A stretch of 64,000 nucleotides of DNA from Pseudomonas farsensis (lineage in GTDB: Bacteria > Pseudomonadota > Gammaproteobacteria > Pseudomonadales > Pseudomonadaceae): contig NZ_JABWRF020000001.1 in assembly GCF_014268805.2 (NCBI RefSeq), forward strand, positions 1 through 64,000, given 5' to 3'. The notes beneath the pieces are model-generated. The model was not told the origin of the DNA, ran no database searches, and saw nothing but the letters and a program-made list of their open reading frames with translations. The translations under genes were made by a program, and so were the position numbers. Shown here piece after piece: positions 33,177 through 44,870 of this stretch. The number at the start of each line of letters is the position of its first letter. The first letter of the stretch is position 1.

Positions 33177-34380
33177 GATTGGTCTCCTCGGCAAAATCGC
33201 TCTCCTTGAATTCGTGTTCTTCGCTGCCAAGGTGCGTGCGGCTTTCCCACTCGATACGCAGCAACAACCCCACGCAGGCGCAGCAAATGACCAGCGAACT
33301 GCCCCCGTAGCTGAGGAACGGCAGGGTCAGGCCCTTGGTTGGCAGCAGGCCGACGTTCACGCCGATGTTGATCAGGAACTGGCCGATCCACAGGAACGCC
33401 AGGCCAAAGGCCATGTAGGCGGCAAAGAACTGTTTGGCTTTCTCGGCCCACAAGCCGATGTACAGCGCACGAATGGTGACGAACACGAACAGGCCGATGG
33501 TCAGCAGCGAGCCGACCACCCCGAGCTCTTCGGCCAGCACCGAGAACACGAAGTCGGTGTGTGCCTCGGGCAGGTAGAACTGTTTCTGCACGCTGTTGCC
33601 TAGGCCCACGCCCAGCCACTCGCCGCGGCCGAAGGCAATCAGCGCCTGGGTCAACTGGTAGCCCGAGCCAAACTGATCCGACCAGGGGTCGGTGAAGGTG
33701 ATCAGACGCGCCATCCGGTAAGGCTGTGCCTGTACCAGCACCACCACCGAGACCACCGCCAGCACCACCATCAGCGAGAAGCGGAACAACCCGACGCCCC
33801 CCAGGAACAGCATGGCAGCCGCCGCCCCCATCATGACCACGGTGGCGCCGAAGTCAGGCTCCATCAGCAGCAGGCCAGCCATCGGCAACAGCACGATGAA
33901 CGGCTTGAAGAAGCCCATCCAGCTCTCGCGCACCTCGGTCTGACGGCGCACCAGGTAGCCGGCCAGATAGATCACCACGAACACCTTGGCGATTTCCGAA
34001 GGCTGCACGTTGAAGAAGCTAAAGCCGATCCAGCGCATCGAACCGTTCACTTCGCGGCCGATGCCGGGGATCAACACCATCACCAGCAGGCCGAAAGCGC
34101 CGATCAGCATCAGGTAGCCCATACGCTGCCAGGTGGCGATCGGCACGAACATGGTCATTACCCCGGCGCCAAGGCCGAGCACCACGTACACCAGGTGGCG
34201 GAACATGTGATACAGCGGGTTGCCGGACTGCACCGCAGCCACTTCCGAGGACGCCGAGGTGATCATCACCAGGCCCAGGCCGAGCAGCGCCAGGCAACCG
34301 GCCAGCAGCGGGAAGTCGAGGTCTACACCACGGCCGCTGATCAGCGGCGACGGGTAAGGCTTGAAGATGCCGAAAATCAT
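33166..34380 (-). CDS. ftsW: septal peptidoglycan polymerase FtsW (SEDS)
   Basis: A 404-residue SEDS glycosyltransferase with about ten TM helices that polymerises septal peptidoglycan with FtsI. Conserved segments include the periplasmic loop GIGREVNGSMRWIGFSFFNVQPSEIAKVF, EPDFGATVVMM, GLGNSVQKQFYLPEAHTDFVFSVLAEELG and PFLSYGGSSLV. The Asp of AHTDF is the likely catalytic residue by analogy with RodA. It overlaps murD (ATGA) and murG. Confidence 0.97.
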   Translation of the reverse strand: MIFGIFKPYPSPLISGRGVDLDFPLLAGCLALLGLGLVMITSASSEVAAVQSGNPLYHMFRHLVYVVLGLGAGVMTMFVPIATWQRMGYLMLIGAFGLLVMVLIPGIGREVNGSMRWIGFSFFNVQPSEIAKVFVVIYLAGYLVRRQTEVRESWMGFFKPFIVLLPMAGLLLMEPDFGATVVMMGAAAAMLFLGGVGLFRFSLMVVLAVVSVVVLVQAQPYRMARLITFTDPWSDQFGSGYQLTQALIAFGRGEWLGVGLGNSVQKQFYLPEAHTDFVFSVLAEELGVVGSLLTIGLFVFVTIRALYIGLWAEKAKQFFAAYMAFGLAFLWIGQFLINIGVNVGLLPTKGLTLPFLSYGGSSLVICCACVGLLLRIEWESRTHLGSEEHEFKESDFAEETNHGR

Positions 34381-35723
34381 GCCAGCCCCTCCGCAGCCTG
34401 GGCGAACAGGCGCCCGCGTTCTTCGAAGTTCTTGAACATGTCGAGGCTGGCGCAGGCCGGCGACAGCAACACGGCATCGCCCGGCTGGGCCAGCTCTGCG
34501 CAGCGCTGCACGGCCTCGGCCAGGGTCTGTACGCGTACCAGAGGCACGGCGCCATCGAGGGTTTCGGCCAGACGTTCGGCATCGCGCCCCAACAGCACCA
34601 CAGCACGGCAGTGCTTACGCACAGGCTCACGCAGGGCAGCGAAGTCGGCACCTTTGCCATCACCACCGGCGATCAGCACCAACTGACCCGGGATATCAGC
34701 GCCCAGGCCTTCGATGGCAGCCAGGGCCGCACCCACGTTGGTGGCTTTGGAATCGTCATACCAGCCCGCGCCGTTATGCTCGCGAACCCACTGGCAACGG
34801 TGGGCCAGGCCCTTGAACTCGCGCAGGGCTTCAAGCATGGGCTCGAAAGCAAGGCCGGCAGCATGGCCCAGCGCTAGCGCCGCCAGGGCATTGCTCTGGT
34901 TGTGGGCGCCACGAATTTTCAGCTCACGCACCGGCATCAGCGCCTGGAATTCAAAGGCCAGGTATTTCTCCCCGTCGACTTCACGCAGGCCGAAGGCCTT
35001 GAAGTCAGGGGCGTTGAGGCCAAAGGTGAAGCACGGAATGCCTTCGACCGGCAGCGGCCGGCTCAGAGCGTCCTGGCGATTGACCACCACCTGCCGGGCA
35101 CCCCGGAAAATCCGGTGCTTGGCCAGGTGATAAGCCGGCAGACCGCTGTAGCGGTCCATGTGGTCTTCGCTGATATTCAGTACGGTGGCCACTTCGGCGT
35201 TGAGCTGGTCGGTGGTTTCGAGCTGGAAGCTGGAAAGCTCGAGCACATACAGTTCGACGCTGTCATCGAGCAGGTCCAGCGCCGGCGTGCCGATATTGCC
35301 GCCCACGGCCACGCGCTTGCCGGCCTTGGCCGCCATGTCGCCGACCAGGGTGGTGACGGTGCTCTTGGCATTGGAGCCGCTGATGGCAACGATGGGCGCC
35401 TTGGCGTAACGGGCAAACAGGTCGATATCGCCGGACAGCTTGACGCCGCGCGCGGCAGCCTGCTGCAGAGCCGGGGTGGCCACCGCCAGGCCCGGGCTCA
35501 CATACAGTTCATTGGCGCGGCAGAGGAACTCGACGTCCAGCTCACCACAGCGCACTTCCACCTGCGGGTAATCACGGCGCAGGGTATCCAGTTCCGGCGG
35601 CTGCTCGCGGGTGTCGGCGACGGCAAAGGCAATGCCCCGGCTCGCCAGGAAGCGAACCAGGGACATGCCGCTCTTGCCGAGGCCGACAACGATGCGGAAT
35701 TGGTCGGAAGCGATCAGTGACAC
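34377..35723 (-). CDS. murD: UDP-MurNAc-L-Ala-D-glutamate ligase MurD
   Basis: A 448-residue Mur ligase adding D-Glu. It shows the N-terminal VVGLGKSGMSLVRFLASRG, the ATP loop AISGSNAKSTVTTLVGDMA with the family GSN(A/G)KST form, and the C-terminal YDDSKATNVGAALAAIEGL and LSPACASLDMFKNFEERG. Translation starts at GTG (35723) with GAGGT eight bases upstream. It begins six bases after mraY and overlaps ftsW by ATGA. Confidence 0.96.
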   Translation of the reverse strand: MSLIASDQFRIVVGLGKSGMSLVRFLASRGIAFAVADTREQPPELDTLRRDYPQVEVRCGELDVEFLCRANELYVSPGLAVATPALQQAAARGVKLSGDIDLFARYAKAPIVAISGSNAKSTVTTLVGDMAAKAGKRVAVGGNIGTPALDLLDDSVELYVLELSSFQLETTDQLNAEVATVLNISEDHMDRYSGLPAYHLAKHRIFRGARQVVVNRQDALSRPLPVEGIPCFTFGLNAPDFKAFGLREVDGEKYLAFEFQALMPVRELKIRGAHNQSNALAALALGHAAGLAFEPMLEALREFKGLAHRCQWVREHNGAGWYDDSKATNVGAALAAIEGLGADIPGQLVLIAGGDGKGADFAALREPVRKHCRAVVLLGRDAERLAETLDGAVPLVRVQTLAEAVQRCAELAQPGDAVLLSPACASLDMFKNFEERGRLFAQAAEGLA

Positions 35724-35729
35724 GCTCGT

Positions 35730-36812
35730 CTACCTCAGTTTCAGGGTGGCAAGGCCGATCAGCACCAGAATCACGGTGATGATCCAGAAGCGGACGATCA
35801 CACGTGGCTCAGGCCAGCCCTTGAGTTCGAAATGGTGGTGAATCGGTGCCATGCGGAAAACCCGCTTGCCGGTGAGCTTGAACGAAGCCACCTGGATGAC
35901 CACCGACAGGGTTTCCATCACGAACACCCCGCCCATGATGAACAGCACGATTTCCTGGCGCACGATGACCGCGATGGTGCCGAGCGCAGCGCCCAGCGCC
36001 AGGGCACCGACGTCGCCCATGAACACTTGCGCGGGGTAGGTGTTGAACCACAGGAAGCCAAGCCCGGCGCCAATCAGTGCGCCGCAGAACACGATCAGCT
36101 CGCCCGAGCCCGGCACGTACGGGATCAGCAGGTATTCGGCGAACTTCACGTTACCCGACAGGTAGCAGAAGATGCCCAGCGCGCCGCCGACCATCACCGT
36201 TGGCATGATCGCCAGGCCGTCGAGGCCGTCGGTCAGGTTGACCGCGTTGCTGGAGCCGACGATGACGAAGTAGGTCAGCACCACGAAGCCTGCACCCAAC
36301 GGGATGGTCAGGTCTTTGAGCATCGGCACGATCAGCGTGGTTTCGACGCTGGTCGGGGCGGTCTTGTAGAGGAAGATCGCCGCCCCCAGGCCAAACACCG
36401 ACTGCCAGAAATACTTCCAGCGGCTCGGCAGGCCACGGGAGTTCTTCTCGATGACCTTGCGGTAGTCGTCTACCCAGCCGATGGCGCCGAACAGCAGGGT
36501 GACGATCAGGACCGTCCACACATAGCGGTTGGACAGGTCGGCCCACAGCAGGGTGCTGATGGCGATGGCCGAAAGAATCAGTGCGCCGCCCATGGTCGGG
36601 GTGCCCGACTTGGACAGGTGCGATTGCGGGCCGTCGTTACGCACGGCCTGACCGATCTGGCGGATCTGCAGGGTACGGATCATCCAGGGGCCAAGCCACA
36701 GCGACAGCGAGAGTGCGGTAAGCACCCCCAGGATGCCGCGCAGCGACAGGTACTGGAAGACCGCAAAGCCCTTGTGGAACTGTTGCAGATACTCAGCCAA
36801 CAGCAGCAGCAT
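35730..36812 (-). CDS. mraY: phospho-MurNAc-pentapeptide translocase MraY
   Basis: A 360-residue, ten-helix enzyme that makes lipid I from UDP-MurNAc-pentapeptide and undecaprenyl phosphate. The active-site motifs are [41 protein letters not shown] and [22 protein letters not shown] with the HHH triad. The start at 36812 overlaps the murF stop by one base (TAATG). The upstream extension to 36920 lies inside murF. Confidence 0.97.
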   Translation of the reverse strand: MLLLLAEYLQQFHKGFAVFQYLSLRGILGVLTALSLSLWLGPWMIRTLQIRQIGQAVRNDGPQSHLSKSGTPTMGGALILSAIAISTLLWADLSNRYVWTVLIVTLLFGAIGWVDDYRKVIEKNSRGLPSRWKYFWQSVFGLGAAIFLYKTAPTSVETTLIVPMLKDLTIPLGAGFVVLTYFVIVGSSNAVNLTDGLDGLAIMPTVMVGGALGIFCYLSGNVKFAEYLLIPYVPGSGELIVFCGALIGAGLGFLWFNTYPAQVFMGDVGALALGAALGTIAVIVRQEIVLFIMGGVFVMETLSVVIQVASFKLTGKRVFRMAPIHHHFELKGWPEPRVIVRFWIITVILVLIGLATLKLR

Positions 36813-38179
36813 TAATGTTTCTCCCCGCTGGAACCGCACAAAGCCGCCACGACGTTTTCCATCGCAGCGCTGCGCGAACCCTTGATCAAGATAGTGGTAT
36901 CGCTGGCAGTTTCGGCGCAAACAGCGTCGATCAGCTCAGCCTGAGTAGTGAAGTGGCGGCCATTGGCACCGAATGCGCTCACCGCGTGGGCCATGTTGGT
37001 ACCCACCGCGTACAGCACATCGACCTTGCCACGGGCGTAATCGCCAACCTGGCGATGGCCTTCCTCGGCCCATTGCCCCAGCTCGCCGATGTCCCCGAGC
37101 ACCAGAACGGTGCGCCCGGAAAAGCCGGCGAGTATATCAATAGCCGCGCACATGGACGTGGGATTTGCGTTGTAGCTGTCATCGATCACCCGCACACCGC
37201 TCGGGGCGATCTGTGCCACCGTACGGCCCTTGACCGGCTGCACCGCGCCCAGCCCTGCCGCGATACCAGCCAGGCTCAGACCAACGGCATGGGCAGCGGC
37301 AGCGGCGGCCAACGCATTGCTGACGTTATGGGTGCCGAGCAGGTTCAACTGCACCGGCACACTGCCACTTGGGCTGTGCAGGGTAAACGACGGGCAACCA
37401 CGGGCGTCACGGCCAATGTCGGTGGCGTGGAAGTCGGCCTGCGGGTTGTCCAGCGCAAAGCTGACAATGCGGTGGCTGCCCGCACGCGTGCGCCAGACCT
37501 CGAAGGCCTTGTCGGCCAGGTTCAAGATGGCCGTGCCGCCCTCGCCCAGGCCTTCAAGGATTTCGCCCTTGGCCTCGACGATTTTTTCCGGGCCGCCGAA
37601 CTCGCCAACATGGGCGGTACCGGCGTTGTTGATGATCACTACCTGCGGCAGGGTGAGGCCGACGGTGTAGCGAATCTCGCCAATGCGCGAGGCACCCAGT
37701 TCGATCACGGCAGCGCTGTGCTCGGGGGCGATTTCGAGCAGCGTCAGCGGTGCGCCCAAGTCGTTGTTGAGGTTGCCACGGGTGGCATGTACCGGGCCAC
37801 GGGTGCGCAGGATGCAGGCGAGCATCTCCTTGACCGTGGTCTTGCCGCTGGAGCCGGTGATGGCGACCACTGGCTTGTCGAAGCCTGCGCGGTTGAGTGC
37901 ACCGAGTTGCCCCAGGGCGATACGGCAGTCAGCAACCAGCAACTGCGGCAAGTCGACGCCTTCGACTTCGCGCTCGACCAACGCTGCAACAGCGCCCTTG
38001 GCCTGCACATCAGCCAGGTAGTCATGGCCATCGAAACGCGGGCCAGCCAGGGCAACGAACAGCTGCCCGGCGGCCACGCTGCGGCTGTCGATACTGACGC
38101 CGGTAAAGCGCGCATCGCGGCCTACCAGGCGGGCACCCAGTGCTGTGGTCAGCTCGCTGAGCGTCAGGGGCTTAAGCAT
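36812..38179 (-). CDS. murF: UDP-MurNAc-tripeptide-D-Ala-D-Ala ligase MurF
   Basis: A 455-residue Mur ligase that adds the D-Ala-D-Ala made by DdlB. The substrate-binding domain starts [16 protein letters not shown]; the ATP loop is [40 protein letters not shown] and [10 protein letters not shown] follow. The start at 38179 overlaps the murE stop by eight bases; the longer frame to 38269 lies inside murE. Confidence 0.96.
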   Translation of the reverse strand: MLKPLTLSELTTALGARLVGRDARFTGVSIDSRSVAAGQLFVALAGPRFDGHDYLADVQAKGAVAALVEREVEGVDLPQLLVADCRIALGQLGALNRAGFDKPVVAITGSSGKTTVKEMLACILRTRGPVHATRGNLNNDLGAPLTLLEIAPEHSAAVIELGASRIGEIRYTVGLTLPQVVIINNAGTAHVGEFGGPEKIVEAKGEILEGLGEGGTAILNLADKAFEVWRTRAGSHRIVSFALDNPQADFHATDIGRDARGCPSFTLHSPSGSVPVQLNLLGTHNVSNALAAAAAAHAVGLSLAGIAAGLGAVQPVKGRTVAQIAPSGVRVIDDSYNANPTSMCAAIDILAGFSGRTVLVLGDIGELGQWAEEGHRQVGDYARGKVDVLYAVGTNMAHAVSAFGANGRHFTTQAELIDAVCAETASDTTILIKGSRSAAMENVVAALCGSSGEKH

Positions 38180-39658
38180 GGGGTGCGCTCCAGGCAGCAA
38201 GGGCTTTTTCGGCCTCGACCAGATCGGAGAAGTCATGGCGCTGGCCATTGATCTCCTGGTAATCCTCATGCCCTTTGCCAGCCAGGACGATCACATCGTC
38301 GGCACTGGCGCTGGCAATCAGTTGCGCGATGGCATCGCCACGGCCGGCAACGAAGGCAACCGCAGCAGGCTGGCGCAAGCCTGGGCGGATATCGTCGAAA
38401 ATGCGCTGCGGGTCTTCGCTACGCGGGTTGTCATCGGTGACCATTACGCGATCAGCAAGGCGCTCGGCCACTTCGGCCATCAAGGGACGCTTGCCGCTGT
38501 CGCGGTCGCCACCACAGCCGAACAGGCACAGTAACTTGCCGTGGGCGTGCGGGCGCAGGGCTTCGAGCACCTTTTCCAGTGCGTCGGGGGTGTGGGCGTA
38601 ATCGACCACCACCAACGGCTTGTCGCCACCGCCCAGGCGCTGCATACGGCCAACCGGGCCCTGCAGCTGCGGGGTGACTTTGAGAATTTCGTCCAGCGAA
38701 TAGTCCAGCGCCATCAGGGTGGCGACGGCGGCCAGCATATTGCTCAGGTTGAAGCGGCCGAGCAGCTGGCTGCGCAGGGCACGCTCACCTTGCGCAGTCA
38801 CCAGGGTGGCGCACACGCCATCGTCGCTGAACTGCGCCTCACGGCAGAACAACGACGCGTCCGGGTTCTCCAGGCTGTAGCTGAGCAGGCGCGTCTCGAT
38901 ATGGTCGCCAATCGGGCGATGAGCAAAAACACTGGCCAGGCGGCGACCGAACGCGTCATCCAGGTTGACCACCTGGCACTTCAGGCTCGGCCAGGCGAAG
39001 AGGCGGGCCTTGGCGGCCTCATAGGCCTCCATGCTGCCGTGGTAATCGAGGTGATCGCGCGACAGGTTGGTCATCACCGCGATGTCGAATTCCAGCGCAG
39101 CCACACGGCCCTGTTCCAGCGCGTGTGACGATACTTCCATGGCTACGGCCTTGGCGCCGGCCTTTTTCAGATCGTTGAGCGTGGCCTGTACGGCAATCGG
39201 GTCGGGGGTGGTCAAGCGGCCACTTTGCAGCTCGCCATAAAAACCGGTGCCCAAGGTGCCGATCAAGCCGCAGCGCTGGCCGAGCACATCGAGCGCCTGG
39301 GCCACCAGCTGGGTGACGCTGGTCTTGCCGTTGGTGCCGGTTACGCCTACCAGGTTCAACTGCCGGCTGGGCTCGCCATAGAAGCGCCCGGCGATCTGCG
39401 ACAGCTGGCCGATCAGGCCCTTGACCGGAATCAGTGGCACATCGGTGAGCGGCAGCACATGGGCGCCCTGCTCTTCATAGGCGACGGCAGCAGCACCACG
39501 GGACAGCGCGTCGGCAATATGCTCGCGGCCATCGACCTTGGCGCCGGGCACGGCCAGGAACAGGTCGCCCTGACGCACCTGGCGACTATCCAGCGTAAGT
39601 TCGCGGATCAGCGGGTCGCGGCTGGCATGGGCAAACAGCTTGCTCAGTGGCATCGTCA

Positions 39659-39659
<1 letters not shown>
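38172..39659 (-). CDS. murE: UDP-MurNAc-L-Ala-D-Glu:meso-DAP ligase MurE
   Basis: A 495-residue Mur ligase adding meso-diaminopimelate. The ATP loop GVTGTNGKTSVTQLV, the carbamylated-Lys region SRDHLDYHGSMEAYEAAKARLF and the C-terminal TDDNPRSEDPQ are present; the DNPR motif is diagnostic of DAP-adding rather than Lys-adding enzymes, as expected of a Gram-negative. The first ATG (39659) has GGAGG nine bases upstream and overlaps the ftsI stop by TAATG; an ATG two codons on is possible. Confidence 0.96.
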
Positions 39660-41678
<2,019 letters not shown>

Positions 41679-41682
<4 letters not shown>

Positions 41683-42626
41683 CGAAGCTTCTCCGCCACA
41701 CGCATGACGGCGCTGCGCGCCCGCGGGTTGGCTTTAAGCTCGGCATCCGAGGCGAACTGCGCCTTGCCGATCAGTTTGATTTTTGGCTCGAACACCTTGT
41801 GCTGCACCGGCAGGTTGCGCGGCAGGTTGTCCGCCTCGCCCTTGACCAGCTTGCGCATGAACAGCTTGACGATGCGGTCTTCGAGCGAATGGAAGCTGAT
41901 CACCGCCAGGCGACCGCCCACTTCGAGCGAATCCAGCGCAGCCTCAAGGCCGGCCTCAAGGTCGCCCAGCTCGTTGTTGACGTGAATACGCAGACCCTGG
42001 AACGCACGGGTAGCCGGGTTCTTGCCCTTTTCCCAGGCAGGGTTGGCAACCTTGAGCACTTCGGCAAGGTCGGCGGTGCGAGTGAACGGCTGCTTTTCGC
42101 GGCGCTCCACGACAGCGCGGGCCATGCGGCCAGAAAAGCGCTCTTCGCCGTATTGCTTGAACACACGGGCGATTTCTTCGGCCGGGGCGGTGGCGATGAA
42201 CTCGGCAGCGCTGATGCCCTGGTCGGGGTTCATGCGCATGTCCAGCGGGCCGTCATTTAGGAAACTGAAGCCGCGCTCCGGGTCGTCCAGCTGCGGGGAG
42301 GACACACCCAGGTCGAGCAGCACGCCACTGACCTTGCCGTGCAGCCCCCGCTGGCGCACCTCGTCACCGAGCTCGGCAAAGCTGCGCTGCACAATGACAA
42401 AGCGGCCGTCTTCGGCCGCCAGCGCTTGCCCTGTGGCAATCGCCTGTGGGTCCTTGTCGAACCCAAGCAAGCGCCCTTGCGGCCCCAGCTTGCTGAGAAT
42501 CAGCCGACTGTGGCCGCCCCGGCCGAAGGTGCCGTCCAGATAGCAACCGTCGGCGCGCAGGGCCAATGCCTCGACGGCTTCGTCGAGCAGGACGGTGATG
42601 TGGTTGAAGCCGCTATCTATGGTCAC
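41679..42626 (-). CDS. rsmH: 16S rRNA m4C1402 methyltransferase RsmH (MraW)
   Basis: A 315-residue SAM-dependent enzyme that N4-methylates C1402 in the 16S rRNA decoding centre. It begins [13 protein letters not shown]; the SAM site is [16 protein letters not shown], and [33 protein letters not shown] and the C-terminal [17 protein letters not shown] are signature segments. Translation starts at GTG (42626), overlapping the mraZ stop by GTGA. RsmI (43813-44697) modifies the 2'-O of the same nucleotide, so both enzymes for C1402 lie within 2 kb. Confidence 0.97.
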
Positions 42627-43078
42627 AGGATCAGGTCACGCAAATCGTCGGGCATGGCGCCCGGTTGTTGGATAGCTGCAAGATCAGCTGCCGAAACCGC
42701 GTTCCAGGCATCCTCATCCCACAACTGAAATTTGTTCAGTTGCCCCACCAGCATCGCCTTCTTGTCGAGCTTGGCGTACTCACGCAGGCGGGGCGGCACC
42801 AGGAAACGACCACTGCCGTCGAGCTCCAGGTCCACCGCGTTGCCAATCAGCAAACGCTGCAGGCGACGGTTTTCCTCACGCAACGACGGCAAGGCGCGCA
42901 ACTTGGCTTCAATCTGTTCCCACTCGTCGAGCGGGTAGACACACAAGCAGGGATCGACAGCGTCAATGGTCACGATCAGCTGGCTGTTGCAACGCGAATC
43001 GAGCTCGTCACGATACCGGCTCGGCATGGCGAGACGGCCTTTTGCATCGAGGCTGACGGCGTTGGCTCCGCGAAACAC
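42623..43078 (-). CDS. mraZ: transcriptional repressor MraZ
   Basis: A 151-residue protein with two tandem AbrB-like swapped-hairpin domains, each carrying the DxxGR motif: [17 protein letters not shown] (about 9-25) and [17 protein letters not shown] (about 85-101). It binds TGGG repeats in its own promoter and represses the dcw cluster. The start is GTG at 43078 giving [14 protein letters not shown]; upstream codons lack a family match. The MraZ boxes lie at 43118-43147. Confidence 0.95.
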   Translation of the reverse strand: MFRGANAVSLDAKGRLAMPSRYRDELDSRCNSQLIVTIDAVDPCLCVYPLDEWEQIEAKLRALPSLREENRRLQRLLIGNAVDLELDGSGRFLVPPRLREYAKLDKKAMLVGQLNKFQLWDEDAWNAVSAADLAAIQQPGAMPDDLRDLIL

Positions 43079-43117
43079 GGCTGCGATTCCCCACAATATT
43101 AGCTTTTTTGTGCCAGA

Positions 43118-43147
43118 AAACCCACTTCATCCCACTTTCTGCCACTT
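43118..43147 (-). promoter_or_regulatory. MraZ operator: three TGGG direct repeats
   Basis: On the minus strand three 10-base units in tandem: AAGTGGCAGA, AAGTGGGATG and AAGTGGGTTT. This gives TGGC/TGGG every ten bases, matching the known MraZ box (TGGGN repeats with 5-base gaps). They start at the expected transcription start of the promoter at 43154-43183. Confidence 0.8.
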
Positions 43148-43153
43148 GCGCAC

Positions 43154-43183
43154 ACTATAGGAATCCGCCCGGTACACCGTCAA
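43154..43183 (-). promoter_or_regulatory. sigma-70 promoter of the dcw cluster (Pmra)
   Basis: On the minus strand TTGACG, an 18-base spacer, then TATAGT. It lies about 75 bases upstream of the mraZ GTG and directly before the MraZ repeats, so binding there would block early transcription. Confidence 0.72.
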
Positions 43184-43385
43184 GGTACGTTCATAAGGAA
43201 AACCCTTACAGGACGGCGATTTAGCGCAACAAAGGAAGGTGGAACAACTATCACAAAGGAAAAATGGCGGAAAAAACCAAGCGCACTCAGATGGATAGAG
43301 TGTGAAGTTAAAGTGATTTGTTAAGAGTAAGATTTTTTCGGTATTACGAGGGCCGTCTGCTGCCGATTCGAGCAGAGGAAAAAGA

Positions 43386-43748
43386 GGTGGAGAGTCGATC
43401 TGTAAGCCGGGTTTTGTCGAGGACAGTCATTCCTCTACGACGGCCATCACTGGACGCCTCTAGCAACCTACCCGGTTCCGACGCGGGCCACGCCTAATGG
43501 AACCCTATTTGGTCTTGCTCCGAGTGGGGTTTACCTAGCCACGAACTGTTGCCAGACGTGCGGTGCGCTCTTACCGCACCTTTTCACCCTTACCGGCACC
43601 GAAGTGCTTAGGCGGTTATTTTCTGTGGCACTTTCCGTAGGCTCGCGCCCCCCAGGCGTTACCTGGCACTCTGCCCTGCGGAGCCCGGACTTTCCTCCCC
43701 CATCTTTTGCGGAACAAAAGACGGCAGCGACTGTCCGATCGACTCTCC
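43386..43748 (-). ncRNA. rnpB: RNase P RNA (class A)
   Basis: The RNA component of RNase P, which trims the 5' ends of tRNA precursors. On the minus strand it runs from GGAGAGTCGATCGGACAG to about GATCGACTCTCC; these ends pair as helix P1. The type A core is visible, including the CCGGACTTTCCTCC complement (universal GAGGAAAGTCCGGG, near 43685-43700) and ACCCGGCTTACAG near the 3' end. A weak promoter (GAACAA/AGGTTA on the plus strand, complement TTGTTC-17-TAACCT, 43756-43784) is at the right distance. Ends are approximate. It lies between rsmI and the mraZ promoter on the same strand. Confidence 0.95.
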
Positions 43749-43812
43749 GCCGCCAAGGTTACCGACAGCCGCGCCGAAGAACAAGCGATGCGTCAAAAAC
43801 CTCGCTCCCGCA

Positions 43813-44697
43813 TTACTCGGGCTTCTGTTTATCCAAGGCCAGCTGGTACAGCAGGTTTTTGCGCACACCGGTAATCTCTGCCGCCAAGGCCGCAGCACGC
43901 TTGAGCGGCAACTCGGCCAACAGCAGGTCGAGCACGCGCTGCGCCTCGACACTGACCGCCTGCTCACCTTCTGGCGCCGTCCACCCTGCCACCAACACCA
44001 CGCATTCGCCGCGCTGCTGATTGCTGTCGCCCTGCACGAACGCGCGCAGCTCGGCCAAAGGCAAACCTTTCAGGGTCTCGAAGGTTTTGGTGATTTCACG
44101 GGCCAGCAGCGCCGGGCGATCACCGCCAAACACCGCCTCCATGTCTTCAAGGCACTCAAGGATGCGATGCGGCGCTTCGTAGAAAATCAGCGTGCGCGGC
44201 TCCTCGCGTACTTGCGCAAGGCGCGCTTTGCGCCCGGCAGTCTTGGCGGGCAGGAAGCCTTCGAAAATGAACCGGTCCGACGGCAGCCCCGCCGCCGACA
44301 GCGCCGCGATAAGGGCGCAGGCACCAGGCACAGGCACCACCGGTACGCCCGCGGCGCGCGCCTGGCGAACCAGGTGATAGCCCGGATCGGAAATCAGTGG
44401 CGTACCGGCATCGGACACCAACGCCACATCATCCCCGGCCAGCAGGCGGGTAATGAAACGCCCGCCTTCGTCGCGCTCGTTGTGCTCATGGCAGGCCGCC
44501 AGCGGCGTATCGATACCGAAATGCTGCAGCAGGCGCACCGAGTGACGGGTGTCTTCGGCGGCGATCAGGCTGACATCGGCCAGCACCTTGAGCGCCCTGG
44601 CACTCATGTCGTCGAGGTTGCCGATGGGCGTGGCCACGACATACAACTTGCCCGTTTTCGAAACCCCTGCAACATCAGTCACTGCGCGCACCTGCAT
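43813..44697 (-). CDS. rsmI: 16S rRNA 2'-O-ribose C1402 methyltransferase RsmI
   Basis: A 294-residue tetrapyrrole-methylase-fold enzyme. Signature segments are LYVVATPIGNLDDMSARAL, LIAAEDTRHSVRLL, VALVSDAGTPLISDPGYHLV and FEGFLPAKTAGRKARL. It completes the m4Cm1402 modification started by RsmH. The ATG at 44697 is used here; a GTG at 44682 with AGGTG six bases upstream is an alternative, as the family homology begins only around GKLYVV. It is divergent from lpoA and upstream of rnpB. Confidence 0.93.
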   Translation of the reverse strand: MQVRAVTDVAGVSKTGKLYVVATPIGNLDDMSARALKVLADVSLIAAEDTRHSVRLLQHFGIDTPLAACHEHNERDEGGRFITRLLAGDDVALVSDAGTPLISDPGYHLVRQARAAGVPVVPVPGACALIAALSAAGLPSDRFIFEGFLPAKTAGRKARLAQVREEPRTLIFYEAPHRILECLEDMEAVFGGDRPALLAREITKTFETLKGLPLAELRAFVQGDSNQQRGECVVLVAGWTAPEGEQAVSVEAQRVLDLLLAELPLKRAAALAAEITGVRKNLLYQLALDKQKPE

Positions 44698-44870
44698 TCA
44701 CGATCAAAGGCGGCCATTGTAGCCCGAGCGCCGGCAACAGGGCGCAAAGAAGTTCGCCGGCAGGCACGCCGTTGCCGCCTATAGTGAAGGTTCGTCGTCG
44801 GCAAGATCGCCTCGGGGCCGGCGCTTCGGTACAATCGCCGGCCAACTTGATCGAGTAACAGGACTTTTAC

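Noticed and set aside
43604..44020. A 138-codon frame over rnpB and the end of rsmI
   Set aside because: It covers a structured RNA gene and the antisense of rsmI.
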